Positions 17,697-25,805 of a stretch of 64,000 nucleotides of DNA are shown here, one piece after another. The position numbers were made by a program, and so were the translations under genes. A model generated the notes under the pieces. It saw nothing but the letters and a program-made list of their open reading frames with translations, ran no database searches and had not been told where the DNA came from. Origin of the DNA: Terriglobia bacterium (GTDB lineage Bacteria > Acidobacteriota > Terriglobia > Terriglobales > Acidobacteriaceae). The stretch is from positions 124,001 through 188,000 of the forward strand of contig JAIQGL010000014.1 in the NCBI GenBank assembly GCA_020072585.1, read 5' to 3'. The stretch's first letter is position 1. Each line of letters begins with the position of its first letter.

Positions 17697-18772
17697 GCAG
17701 TAAATTGCGAGTCCTGGTGGTGGATGATTCCGCGTTAATGCGGAAATTGATTCCACAGATCCTCGCCCAGGACAGTGAGATTGAAGTCGTTGGAACGGCC
17801 ATGGATGGCGCGTTTGGACTGAAGAAAATTGAAGACCTCCGTCCGGACGTTGTGACGCTGGACCTGGAAATGCCGCGCATGGACGGACTGGAGACACTGC
17901 GCGAGATCACGCGAAGGTTCCGCGTGCCCGTGATTGTGGTAAGCGCTCTGACCACTGACGGTGCAAGCGCAACCTTCAAGGCGCTGGCGCTGGGCGCGTT
18001 TGATTTCGTGGCCAAGCCGCGTGATGCCGCGTCCGCGCACATGGATGAGATTGCCCTGGACCTTATCAACAAAATCAAGGTCGCGGCAAAAAGCAAGATG
18101 CGCAACACGACGGCGCCCGCGGTCCTGGACCGGCCCAGGCCGAATAAACCGGCGCTGCGTCCACGGCGTGAGCCGACCAAGATCATCGCCATTGGGATCT
18201 CCACCGGCGGGCCGAACGCACTGCAATACCTGCTGACGCAACTGCCTGGTGACTTCCCGGGGAGCATCGTTGTAGTGCAGCATATGCCCGAGGGATTTAC
18301 TGAGATGTTTTCCCGCCGGCTGGATGAATCATGCGCCATTGACGTTAAGGAAGCGCAATCCGGGGACCTGCTGATTGCCGGACGCGCGCTGATCTGTCCC
18401 GGAGACCGTCATATCAAGCTGCGGCGCATGCCGCTGGGGAACACCGTGGTTCTTTCCGATGAAGCACGTATGAACGGACACAGGCCGTCGGTCGACGTTC
18501 TGTTCCGTTCGGTGGCCGCGGAGTTTGGCAGTCGCGCTGTGGGCGTCCTGATGACGGGCATGGGCGACGACGGAGCTGAAGGCCTGGGGTTGATGAAAGA
18601 TGCAGGGGCACTGACGATCGCGCAGAGCGAGGATTCCTGCACGGTCTTCGGCATGCCCAAAGCCGCTATTGAGCGTGGTCACGCGATGCGCGTGGTCCCG
18701 CTGGACATGCTGGCCAACACGCTGGCCATGCAATGCAATCCGGAAAAGATTGCGAGAGCTGTAAAAGTTTAG
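17693..18772 (+). CDS. cheB: Protein-glutamate methylesterase CheB
   Basis: A 359-residue protein with an N-terminal receiver (acidic pair D11-D12, phospho-acceptor D57 in TLDLEMP) and a C-terminal methylesterase domain. The catalytic triad is visible: Ser in GISTGGPNAL, His in VQHMPEGF and Asp in MTGMGDDGAEG. It removes methyl groups from (and can deamidate) receptor side chains once phosphorylated by CheA. The start overlaps the cheA stop by 4 bp. Confidence 0.96.
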   Translation: MSSKLRVLVVDDSALMRKLIPQILAQDSEIEVVGTAMDGAFGLKKIEDLRPDVVTLDLEMPRMDGLETLREITRRFRVPVIVVSALTTDGASATFKALALGAFDFVAKPRDAASAHMDEIALDLINKIKVAAKSKMRNTTAPAVLDRPRPNKPALRPRREPTKIIAIGISTGGPNALQYLLTQLPGDFPGSIVVVQHMPEGFTEMFSRRLDESCAIDVKEAQSGDLLIAGRALICPGDRHIKLRRMPLGNTVVLSDEARMNGHRPSVDVLFRSVAAEFGSRAVGVLMTGMGDDGAEGLGLMKDAGALTIAQSEDSCTVFGMPKAAIERGHAMRVVPLDMLANTLAMQCNPEKIARAVKV

Positions 18773-18797
18773 CTGGAGTTGCTAGGAGAATAAACAT

Positions 18798-19235
18798 ATG
18801 GACACATTTCCAATCCTGATTCGCAAGGACGGCAAACCGATCCGGTACCTGGTAGTGGACGACTCTGTCTTCGCGCGCAAGAACGTGGCCAAGATGGTGG
18901 AGTCTTTCGGCGGCGAAATCGTCGGCGAAGCCGGCGACGGCTGCACCGCCATCACTGAATTTGACCGCACCACGCCTGACATGGTCCTGATGGACATCAC
19001 TATGCCGCAAATGGAGGGCATAGAGGCGGCGGAGCGCATCGTCCGGGCACATCCTGACGCCCGCATCGTCATGGTTTCCTCCGTCGGATACCAGGAAAAC
19101 ATTGTGGCCGCGCTACAGAAAGGCGCCCGGCACTTTGTCCAGAAGCCGGTGAAGTCGGAGATCCTTTACGAAGTCATCAAATATGTGATGGGCGATGACG
19201 CGGTGGTGGCTACGCCGGCAGCCCAGGAGAGCTGA
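18798..19235 (+). CDS. cheY: CheY-type response regulator
   Basis: A 145-residue receiver. The acidic pair is D21-D22 (YLVVDDSVF), the phospho-acceptor D66 (VLMDITMP) and the lysine lies in VQKPVK. A 15-residue N-terminal extension precedes the domain, as in some CheY proteins paired with CheX. Family knowledge: CheY carries the signal from CheA to the motor or another output. No flagellar or pilus genes are in the window, so the output is unknown. It lies 25 bp after cheB and directly before cheX. Confidence 0.93.
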   Translation: MDTFPILIRKDGKPIRYLVVDDSVFARKNVAKMVESFGGEIVGEAGDGCTAITEFDRTTPDMVLMDITMPQMEGIEAAERIVRAHPDARIVMVSSVGYQENIVAALQKGARHFVQKPVKSEILYEVIKYVMGDDAVVATPAAQES

Positions 19236-19239
19236 GACG

Positions 19240-19731
19240 ATGAAGATTGAACTCATTCAGCCTTTTATCAACGCCGCTGACGCCGTGCTTGCGGAGACGC
19301 TGCAATGTCCCACGCGCATGGGCGACGTCACCATGGACGAAGAAGCTTACCGCCGCAAAGGCGTGGCTTCCATGGTCACGATCAAAGGCGACATCGAAGG
19401 CCGCATCATCTTCGATATCGATACGCCGACAGCGGCCAAGGTGGCAAGCTATCTCACGGGATCGCCGGTGCCGGAAAGCGATGAAGTGGCCCGCGAGACC
19501 GTCTGCGAACTGGCCAACATGGTGATTGGCAGCGCCATCTCAGCGCTCAATGACCAGGGTTTTAAATTCAAGATTTATCCGCCGGTAGTCCACGCCGAAG
19601 AGCTGGGCGAGAAGAGCAGCGAAGATCAGGAGGCCCTGGTGATGTGCTTTGATACCGACAGCGGAAACATCTTCATGAATATCGCCATGCGCTATAACCG
19701 CAGGCGAAGGGTCGATACGCGGCCAAGTTAA
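19240..19731 (+). CDS. cheX: CheX-like CheY-P phosphatase
   Basis: A 163-residue CheX/CheC-family protein. The start ATG at 19240 is preferred over an upstream in-frame start because GGAGAG lies eight bases before it. The catalytic ExxN motif is seen in CELANMVIGSAIS. Residues MVTIKGDIEGRIIFDID form the typical beta region. It would end the signal by dephosphorylating CheY-P. It is the last gene of the che operon, with a terminator 26 bp downstream. Confidence 0.88.
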   Translation: MKIELIQPFINAADAVLAETLQCPTRMGDVTMDEEAYRRKGVASMVTIKGDIEGRIIFDIDTPTAAKVASYLTGSPVPESDEVARETVCELANMVIGSAISALNDQGFKFKIYPPVVHAEELGEKSSEDQEALVMCFDTDSGNIFMNIAMRYNRRRRVDTRPS

Positions 19732-19757
19732 ATTTTGTTCGGCTCAACTCCAGCGCA

Positions 19758-19785
19758 GGGCGGCCTCAGGCCGCCCTTTTTTATT
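19758..19785 (+). terminator. Intrinsic terminator of the che operon
   Basis: A perfect 8-bp GC stem (GGGCGGCC/GGCCGCCC, loop TCA) is followed by TTTTTTATTTTT. It lies just after cheX. Confidence 0.93.
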
Positions 19786-19805
19786 TTTCCAATTGTTATC
19801 CCTGG

Positions 19806-21287
19806 CTACGGGAAGGTGCGGACGACAAATGGCTTCTGCGCCGCGCACGGCAATGCCACGTCATCATTAAAGTTGGGATCGATGGCGGGAACGCACTTGG
19901 GGTCCTGCTGCGGAACATGGAACGTCGGCAGAGGACGGCTGACGATGCCGGCATTCACCGGAGTTGCCACCACGGTGTTGGTCGTTGTCCTGATAATCGA
20001 GATGGATGGCGTGGTAAATGTCCTGTCCGGCAGCGGCGACCCGGGCAGGCAGTCTGTTTCGCTTGCGGGACAGTTCGGGCGATGCACGTCGTCGCGAACC
20101 GTGGTAACGTCATTCGCGCTGATCACAAAAACCCGCGACGCATCGCCGGAGGCATCCAGAGAAATTGCGCCAGCGCCAACAGTGATGGTGCCAGACTCGC
20201 GCAGCCCAACCACGTCAATCACGCTGACCAGATTGCCGGCGCAGCTCGGCGCCGCCGTTAAAATAGTGGTGTGGTTGACTCCAGCCGGGCAGTTTCCCAG
20301 CGCCGCATAGGCCCTGGTGCCGTCAGAAAGCGCCGTAACCGAGGTGGGCGAACCGGAGAGAGTTATGTCAGCCAGCTTGACCGGCAGAACCTGCGGTATG
20401 GATCCCAGATCAATTCCGTTGGCCTTGATCACGCTGATGGTGTTGTTGCCGGTGTTGGAAACATAGACGCGCTTCAGCTTCGATTCATAGAAAGCAAAAT
20501 TCGGTGACGGCCCCACCGCAATGGTGGCAATCACAATCTCCAGCGAAGTATCAATTACGCTTACGGTCCCGTCGCCCTGATTGACCACGAAAACAAACAG
20601 TCCATCCGTGCTCATCACGCCCCAGATTGGCTGCGAGCCCACCGGAATCGTCTTCACCACCGAGTCATCAATAGTGGAAATCTCCGTAACGTTGTTGCTG
20701 CCGTGGTTGACGACAAAAACCTTGTTGTTGGCCGTATTGCCGGCAATCATCACCGGCTCAGTGCCGACGGAAAGCGTGGTGGTCACGGCCAGAACGCTTG
20801 CTGAAATTACATCCACGTTGTTGCTGATCCTGTTGGCGATGTAAATGTTATTGGAGCTGCTGGTGGCGCCGGCGATTGGTCCCAGGCTGGTGGCGGGCAG
20901 AGTCACGGTTGATACCGTGGCCGACTGCGGCAGCAACGCGATATAAATCGAAACCGTGGGAGGCGTGCTGGCATCGCCGCTATTGATGATAAAGACGCGA
21001 TTGGAGGTCTTTCCCAGGAAAACGGGATTGATTCCCACCGGAACGATTCCTGCATTCGTGTCCCCTGAGACATCAATATGCAGATCACTGCCATCCGCAG
21101 ATATGGCCGGAGTGGGCACGATTGGATTGGTGGATAAGGTGATGGCATGCGCGAGCGTTCCCGGATCGCCCGTGGGCGATGGAACAGGCACGATGAATTG
21201 CCGCAATGTGTCATTGCAACCCACCGCCACCATCACAAAGATTGCCGTTCCCAAAAGCAGCCACAAGGACTTAAAACGTGACTTCAT
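19806..21287 (-). CDS. Lipoprotein with YVTN-type beta-propeller repeats
   Basis: A 493-residue exported protein. A signal peptide ends at a lipobox (VAVGC), so it is probably lipid-anchored. The body consists of repeated blades of about 40 residues with motifs such as NNKVFVVNHGSNNVTEIST and LKRVYVSNTGNNTISVI, typical of YVTN beta-propellers in surface proteins. Such repeats usually serve binding rather than catalysis. The start ATG at 21287 follows GGAG. It stands alone and is convergent with the che operon. Confidence 0.85.
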   Translation of the reverse strand: MKSRFKSLWLLLGTAIFVMVAVGCNDTLRQFIVPVPSPTGDPGTLAHAITLSTNPIVPTPAISADGSDLHIDVSGDTNAGIVPVGINPVFLGKTSNRVFIINSGDASTPPTVSIYIALLPQSATVSTVTLPATSLGPIAGATSSSNNIYIANRISNNVDVISASVLAVTTTLSVGTEPVMIAGNTANNKVFVVNHGSNNVTEISTIDDSVVKTIPVGSQPIWGVMSTDGLFVFVVNQGDGTVSVIDTSLEIVIATIAVGPSPNFAFYESKLKRVYVSNTGNNTISVIKANGIDLGSIPQVLPVKLADITLSGSPTSVTALSDGTRAYAALGNCPAGVNHTTILTAAPSCAGNLVSVIDVVGLRESGTITVGAGAISLDASGDASRVFVISANDVTTVRDDVHRPNCPASETDCLPGSPLPDRTFTTPSISIIRTTTNTVVATPVNAGIVSRPLPTFHVPQQDPKCVPAIDPNFNDDVALPCAAQKPFVVRTFP

Positions 21288-21474
21288 CAAGACTCCGCCG
21301 GTCTTACCGGTCTGAACGCAGAAACTCTAAAATATTGCGAAGAATTTTATTGTAACCGATTGTACCTGTCACTTCGTTCCAAACCGCCCTGGAGGGGGTT
21401 AGCCAGGTCCGCCATTTTTGCGGCAGCCCTTTCTTGTGTACGATGCGCATAGGAGCTTTGCAGCCGCCAGCACT

Positions 21475-22302
21475 ATGTATGTTCCGGAGACCACAGGCTT
21501 AGCCACGGAGGAAAGACTGCCAGAGCCGCGCTCATTCAAGACCGCTGACATTCTGGCGCTCGCCTTTGCCGCCGGCATTCTGGTGGTCTTTGAACTTTTG
21601 CATCATGCTGAATTCCCTCCCATGGGCAGACGCTTCCTCACCGCACTCGCCATCACCGCCGGGTTTGCCGTGCTGGCCTGGTTCGCTGGTGGAGTGAATT
21701 TCAGCGGTGCTCTTGCCGGCTCGGCTGTGGCCTTCATCATGGCGGTCCGCGACCTGCGCATGTTTCTGGCGCTGCTGATCGTTTTCGCCGTCACACTTGC
21801 CGCGACCCGCGTGGGCTATGCGCGAAAGCAGCAGCTCCGCACGGCGCAGGCCGGCGGACGCACCGCCGCGCAAGCCATGGCCAATCTCGGCATTGCCGCG
21901 CTAGTGGTTGCCATAGCCCCCGCAGGATGGCCTGTCCTGGCTCTGGCTGCTCTGGCGGAAGCCGCCGCCGATACTTCATCCAGCGAAATCGGCATGGCCT
22001 TCCCCGGCAAAACGTTTCTGATCACAACTTTCAAGCCGGTGCCGCCCGGCATCGACGGAGGTATGAGTCTTCTTGGAACACTCGCTGCCTGGGCTGGGGC
22101 GGCCACGGTCGCAGCAGCAGCGGTGCTCTCAGAACTCGTCCCCGCTGGACAGGCCGTGGTCATCCTAGGCGCCGGCTTTTTCGGGACGGTAGTCGATAGT
22201 CTGCTCGGAGCGGTCTTCGAGCGTCGCGGCTGGCTCGGTAACGATCTGGTCAATCTGCTGAGCACCGCATCGGCCGTGGGCGCGGCGTGGGTGATGATCT
22301 AG
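21475..22302 (+). CDS. DUF92 family integral membrane protein
   Basis: A 275-residue polytopic membrane protein with about seven hydrophobic segments. The signature EAAADTSSSEIG...LITTFKPVPPGIDGGMSLLGT identifies the DUF92 family, whose plant member VTE6 is a phytyl-phosphate kinase. A bacterial role in prenyl-alcohol metabolism is possible but unproven. ATG 21475 is preferred to a TTG 57 bases upstream, which would add 19 residues without membrane character. It has no evident operon partner. Confidence 0.8.
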   Translation: MYVPETTGLATEERLPEPRSFKTADILALAFAAGILVVFELLHHAEFPPMGRRFLTALAITAGFAVLAWFAGGVNFSGALAGSAVAFIMAVRDLRMFLALLIVFAVTLAATRVGYARKQQLRTAQAGGRTAAQAMANLGIAALVVAIAPAGWPVLALAALAEAAADTSSSEIGMAFPGKTFLITTFKPVPPGIDGGMSLLGTLAAWAGAATVAAAAVLSELVPAGQAVVILGAGFFGTVVDSLLGAVFERRGWLGNDLVNLLSTASAVGAAWVMI

Positions 22303-22831
22303 AAACTCAGCTCCCAAGTCGCTGCTCTGGTTCGTGTGATCCATGTTCATCAGTGGGCTTTTGCTTTTCAATTTTGGCAATTACCCGATTTTGGCAATTT
22401 TGGCAATTCTCTTGTGGCCTTCTGCCTGCGTCCTTCAGCCAGACCCCCACCCCCCATAGCACCTTTGTTGAAAACAAAAGTCAAAGCGCCATTCGAAAGG
22501 ACTGTCAAAAGGCTGTCGACGTCCTTTTTTCGCCTATTTTCCCTGCCGAATTGCGTACCTTTTCGGCTTACGCTTATTCTGTTTTCAAAGATCATCCGCC
22601 AGACACACTTCCGCCTGAATGGCAATGTAGAACTTTACCATTTATTCGCCTTACTGTCAAACAAAAACGCCTCGGCTTGGTGAAAGAACGACGCTTCCAT
22701 CCTCTAGCACGGTTCGTTTTCGCGATACGCCTACCCCCGCTGTTATCCTGAGAGATGCGGCACGTGCAGTCTGAAATGAACCAATGAGTATGGTGCGCGA
22801 CGAGGCTCTTGTCTAACGATCCCTTTTCACT
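22303..22831. other. Non-coding stretch with TTGGCAATT-type repeats
   Basis: No convincing gene is seen here. Three ATTTTGGCAATT units lie at 22371-22382, 22388-22399 and 22397-22408. Related elements are at 37280-37314 and 37374-37405. A weak terminator-like hairpin with T6 (about 22498-22533) may end DUF92 transcripts. Confidence 0.6.
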
Positions 22832-22881
22832 ATTGTCATCCTGAGCGATGCGCGCGAAGGCGCGCGCGAGTCGAAGGACCC
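22832..22881. repeat. Dispersed repeat, TCATCCTGAGCG type (copy 1)
   Basis: ATTGTCATCCTGAGCGATG is followed by a CG-rich dyad (CGCGCG...CGCGCGCG) and GAGTCGAAGGA. A second copy in the same orientation is at 23491-23543 and a partial inverted copy at 23337-23385. Copy 1 lies immediately downstream of the GIY-YIG gene. Confidence 0.75.
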
Positions 22882-22909
22882 CGGTGCATTGTCCTCCGCG
22901 ATTACTGCA

Positions 22910-23269
22910 TCAAGGCGTTCTCTCCAGGGGCTGTCCCCGGAAACGCATTTCCCGTCCCCAGTGCTCGGCCAGGTCCTGCCAGCGGGGATTGGACTTTTCA
23001 ATCAGCGCAATCTTCTTCTCGCGCCGCCATCCCTTGAGCTGTTTTTCACGCCTGATCGCACTTTGCACGTACCGGTAGGTCTCGTAATGAACGAGACGGT
23101 GGATTTTATATTTGTTGGTGAATCCCTCAATGGAATCCATTTTGTGCTGGGATATGCGGCGGTCAATATACCCGGTAATGCCGACGTAGAGCGTGCCGCT
23201 GCGGCTTACCAGAATGTAAACCCAGAATTTGTAATCGTACCCGTCGCGCACGGCGGAGAATGTTAGCAC
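22910..23269 (-). CDS. GIY-YIG domain endonuclease-like protein
   Basis: A 119-residue protein with the single GIY-YIG domain of the YhbQ/UvrC-N type. The motif reads WVYILVSRSGTLYVGITG, followed by the conserved Arg (DRRISQHK) and a later Glu region (RREKQLKGWRREKK). The start GTG 23269 may be slightly early. Stand-alone members are small and mostly uncharacterised nucleases. It lies among repeats of the TCATCCTGAGCG type, which suggests a link with their spread; that is inference. Confidence 0.87.
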   Translation of the reverse strand: MLTFSAVRDGYDYKFWVYILVSRSGTLYVGITGYIDRRISQHKMDSIEGFTNKYKIHRLVHYETYRYVQSAIRREKQLKGWRREKKIALIEKSNPRWQDLAEHWGREMRFRGQPLERTP

Positions 23270-23336
23270 AAGCGGTAAATAAGAGAACTCCCTGATGCAG
23301 CATGGTCACAATGGGCATTCTCGCGATCCTTCGGCT

Positions 23337-23543
23337 CCTCCTCTGTCGCTATGCTCCTTCGGAGTTCGCTCAGGATGACAAAGCCTTAAATTTCAACGTT
23401 GAAAACTTGCGTTTATCAAAGGCCCGCAACGCCTGATTTTCGTTCGCCGTAAAATGCGACGAAGTGCATTGTTTAACCATCACTTTCCCCTATTGTCATC
23501 CTGAGCGATGCGCGCGTGCATGCGCGCGCGAGTCGAAGGATCG
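23337..23543. repeat. Dispersed repeat, TCATCCTGAGCG type (copies 2 and 3)
   Basis: A partial inverted copy (23337-23385) carries CGCTCAGGATGACA. A full direct copy (23491-23543) matches copy 1 apart from the dyad centre. The stretch between is non-coding. Together with copy 1 they flank the GIY-YIG gene on both sides. Confidence 0.75.
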
Positions 23544-23671
23544 CAAGATGCATCCTTGCCATAATGATTCAGGGAGTTCTTTCGATGGACTCAAATCCTG
23601 TGATTCCCTTAGCAACATAAGCAAACTCAACCCGCGACACCCCAGTCCGGCCAGTGCCGGGTAAGCTTGAT

Positions 23672-24967
23672 CTATTCGCGAGCGCCGGGTGTTTTTTTGA
23701 ATGCATCTCTCGCGGCAGTGCGGACATTGGGGCTTGGATCGGACATCCGCTCACTCAGAATCCCTAGTGCCTTTCTAGAGCGCAATTCGCCTAAATAATA
23801 AATAGCAAAGCGACGAACAGAGGCAGATCGATCGGAGGCCATTTGCACGAGATAGACGAAGGCATCTTTGCTATGAATGGCAAATAGGGCGGTAGTAGCT
23901 GCAATTCGTTCTGAAACAGAGGAACTATTCAGGAACTCTCGAAGGTGAGCGTCGTATAAATTGCGCGCTTCTGGATTAACTCCCGAAAATGCCGCTTTAA
24001 TAGCAGGAATTGAGCCGGACATCAAAATATTCAAGATCGAAGGTTCGAACGTCGGTCTAATTTTTCTAAGCAGTGCTTCAAGTCCTACTTCGTAGGAGTT
24101 TCTAAAATCTGCATAGACTTTATCGCGCAAGAACAGTGGGATCTTACATTCACGATAGAAAAGAGGAAGGACAAAAACACTCTGTCTTTCCAGTTCAAGC
24201 TCCAATGCTGCATTCAATTCCTTTTCAACCCATGGAGATGCAACTGAATCAGGTGAAAGAACTATTCCTAACCATCCACTAGTCGAAATTCCCTGTTGGA
24301 TCTTCTTATTGAGCGAATCACCGATTCGCATTTCAAATGCATCAACCCATATATTCACCCCATGGCGAATCAAGTCCGCGGCAAGACGTTCCACGAAAGG
24401 TTTGTCTTTGCTGGAATAGCTTACAAAAAGATCTTTTTCCATCTGAATGCTGGTTTTTTCGGTATTTCGCGACATTGATCGTTGATGATTAGCTTTTTGA
24501 TTGGCGAGAAGGGAATAGAGCGGGCAAGCGGAATAATGCATCGGAATCATGTCCGACCATTGCCAACGCCAGTCACTTCGATCAGCATGCCGCGCCGCTA
24601 GGCGTGTATGCGCTGTTTCCAAATCCAATTCGTCAGCATAGCGGGAAAGGAATGTGGCAAACAATCCAAATCCGTCAAATGCTACCTCAGGACAAAAGTT
24701 GCTGAACATACTTGCTTTTCGTTCGGAGCCGGAAACTGACGTTGCCTGTTCATCCGTTTTGGGCCATAGTGCCGAACGAGTCCACTTTTTTAATAGGCGA
24801 TTCTCCTCATTTGGCGACAGTCCTGTGAACCCCGCACCACCCAGAAGCGACAGGCTCTGAAAATAACGAGGGCAATGATCTGCGTTAGCAAACGGACAAC
24901 GCGGTGTCGGGGTCCCTTTTTGGGAACTCTCGCTTATGTACCAATCCAAATCTCCGATCATTTGCAT
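23672..24967 (-). CDS. TIR domain protein with N-terminal Cys domain and C-terminal HEAT repeats
   Basis: A 431-residue, three-module protein. Residues 1-170 form an unrecognised domain with conserved-looking cysteines (CPFANADHCPRYF, C24 and C33). Residues 178-300 are a TIR domain (FVSYSSKDKPFVERLAADL, IWVDAFEM, SPDSVASPWVEKEL); Glu250, four residues after Trp246, fits the catalytic glutamate of NAD-cleaving bacterial TIRs. Residues 345-428 hold about three HEAT repeats (VRRFAIYYLGELRSRKAL...). No signal peptide is present. The gene is visibly richer in AT than its neighbours and is divergent from a small HTH gene. A defence or signalling role is inferred. Confidence 0.88.
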   Translation of the reverse strand: MQMIGDLDWYISESSQKGTPTPRCPFANADHCPRYFQSLSLLGGAGFTGLSPNEENRLLKKWTRSALWPKTDEQATSVSGSERKASMFSNFCPEVAFDGFGLFATFLSRYADELDLETAHTRLAARHADRSDWRWQWSDMIPMHYSACPLYSLLANQKANHQRSMSRNTEKTSIQMEKDLFVSYSSKDKPFVERLAADLIRHGVNIWVDAFEMRIGDSLNKKIQQGISTSGWLGIVLSPDSVASPWVEKELNAALELELERQSVFVLPLFYRECKIPLFLRDKVYADFRNSYEVGLEALLRKIRPTFEPSILNILMSGSIPAIKAAFSGVNPEARNLYDAHLREFLNSSSVSERIAATTALFAIHSKDAFVYLVQMASDRSASVRRFAIYYLGELRSRKALGILSERMSDPSPNVRTAARDAFKKTPGARE

Positions 24968-25012
24968 CAGTCTACGCCCATTTTGGCAAGTGGGGGCACT
25001 ATGACGTTTTTC

Positions 25013-25041
25013 TTGACACGAATAATACTATCTAGGACAAT
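25013..25041 (+). promoter_or_regulatory. Sigma-70 type promoter
   Basis: The -35 box TTGACA (25013-25018) is perfect. A 17-bp spacer leads to GACAAT (25036-25041), which matches the -10 consensus at 4 of 6 positions. Transcription would start at or next to the A of ATG 25049, implying a leaderless mRNA for the HTH gene. Confidence 0.6.
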
Positions 25042-25048
25042 GACCTAT

Positions 25049-25324
25049 ATGGATGGTTTCTCCACTCGGCAGGCTGCCAAAAAATTGGGTTTGGGGTCTA
25101 CAACTCTTGCTCACTACATCGAGCTGGGCAAAGTCCCAACTCCCAAGGTAGTCCGTCTCGGTAATTTTCAAGTGCACGTCTGGACCCTCGCCGAAATCGA
25201 ACACGTCCGCCAACTCCTGCCCAAGATCGCCAACGGCAGGAAAACCCGTTACTCCAAACTTCGTGAAAAACAAAAAGCACGGACAAAATCGCCCGTGCCT
25301 CGCAAAACGAAAAAGAAGAAATAA
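25049..25324 (+). CDS. Small MerR/excisionase-like HTH protein
   Basis: A 91-residue protein with a winged-helix MerR/AlpA-type DNA-binding domain at the start (FSTRQAAKKLGLGSTTLAHYIELGKVPTPKVV). A basic tail rich in Lys and Arg follows (KLREKQKARTKSPVPRKTKKKK). No effector or dimerisation domain is present. ATG 25049 is chosen because the -10 box of the promoter overlaps the earlier ATG at 25040. It is divergent from the TIR gene, which it may regulate; that is inference. Confidence 0.75.
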   Translation: MDGFSTRQAAKKLGLGSTTLAHYIELGKVPTPKVVRLGNFQVHVWTLAEIEHVRQLLPKIANGRKTRYSKLREKQKARTKSPVPRKTKKKK

Positions 25325-25332
25325 CCCACAAC

Positions 25333-25353
25333 CATTTGGCTATTTGCCAAATG
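25333..25353 (+). terminator. Hairpin after the HTH gene
   Basis: CATTTGGC/GCCAAATG with a 5-base loop lies 9 bp after the stop codon. The T-run is poor (CTAATTGCTTT), so termination would be weak. Confidence 0.45.
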
Positions 25354-25435
25354 CTAATTGCTTTAACCAACGGGCAGCGCCCGGTGTTTCCGCACCGAAC
25401 GCGCCCTAACCAGAATCGCCTTAAGGGAGGCAATC

Positions 25436-25756
25436 ATGGCTACGAACAAAACTAAACGCTCCATCCACCTGACGCAACCTCATCCTCAACCTGCAGACCT
25501 AATGCCGGTCAGGGCCCACGCTTACCGCACCCTCGCCGAGATGAACACCGGCCTTGAACAGGCCATCCAGAGCCTCGAAACGCTCAGGAAGATCAGCTAC
25601 TTCTCTTCAGATAGCATCGCGGGCATCCACTACCTGCTCTCCCGGACTCGGGCGCAGGTCAACCGTGAACTCATGGTCATTCTCGCCGCGCGCGAAACCG
25701 CCAATGCACGCCACTTCCAGCAGCTTTGCCCTGGCCCCGAAGCCATCAGCCAATAA
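25436..25756 (+). CDS. Hypothetical protein
   Basis: A 106-residue soluble protein of unknown family. The start follows a good ribosome site (GGGAGG). The N-terminus is polar, with repeated His/Gln/Pro. The rest is predicted helical (TYRTLAEMNTGLEQAIQSLETL-like run, then LLSRTRAQVNRELMVILAAR), with no membrane segment or known motif. It lies 111 bp after the HTH gene, separated by a hairpin, and a GC hairpin follows its stop. Confidence 0.65.
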   Translation: MATNKTKRSIHLTQPHPQPADLMPVRAHAYRTLAEMNTGLEQAIQSLETLRKISYFSSDSIAGIHYLLSRTRAQVNRELMVILAARETANARHFQQLCPGPEAISQ

Positions 25757-25769
25757 ACGTCATCACCAT

Positions 25770-25791
25770 GGGGCGCGCAACCACGCGCCCC
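25770..25791 (+). terminator. GC-rich hairpin between convergent genes
   Basis: GGGGCGCG (25770-25777) pairs with CGCGCCCC (25784-25791), with only TTCC after it. It lies between the hypothetical gene and the convergent YdcF-like gene and probably terminates one or both. Confidence 0.5.
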
Positions 25792-25805
25792 TTCCACTCG
25801 GACCT

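Noticed and set aside
22287-22751. A 154-codon plus-strand frame.
   Set aside because: Part of it is translated TTGGCAATT repeats and the rest shows no domain or ribosome site.
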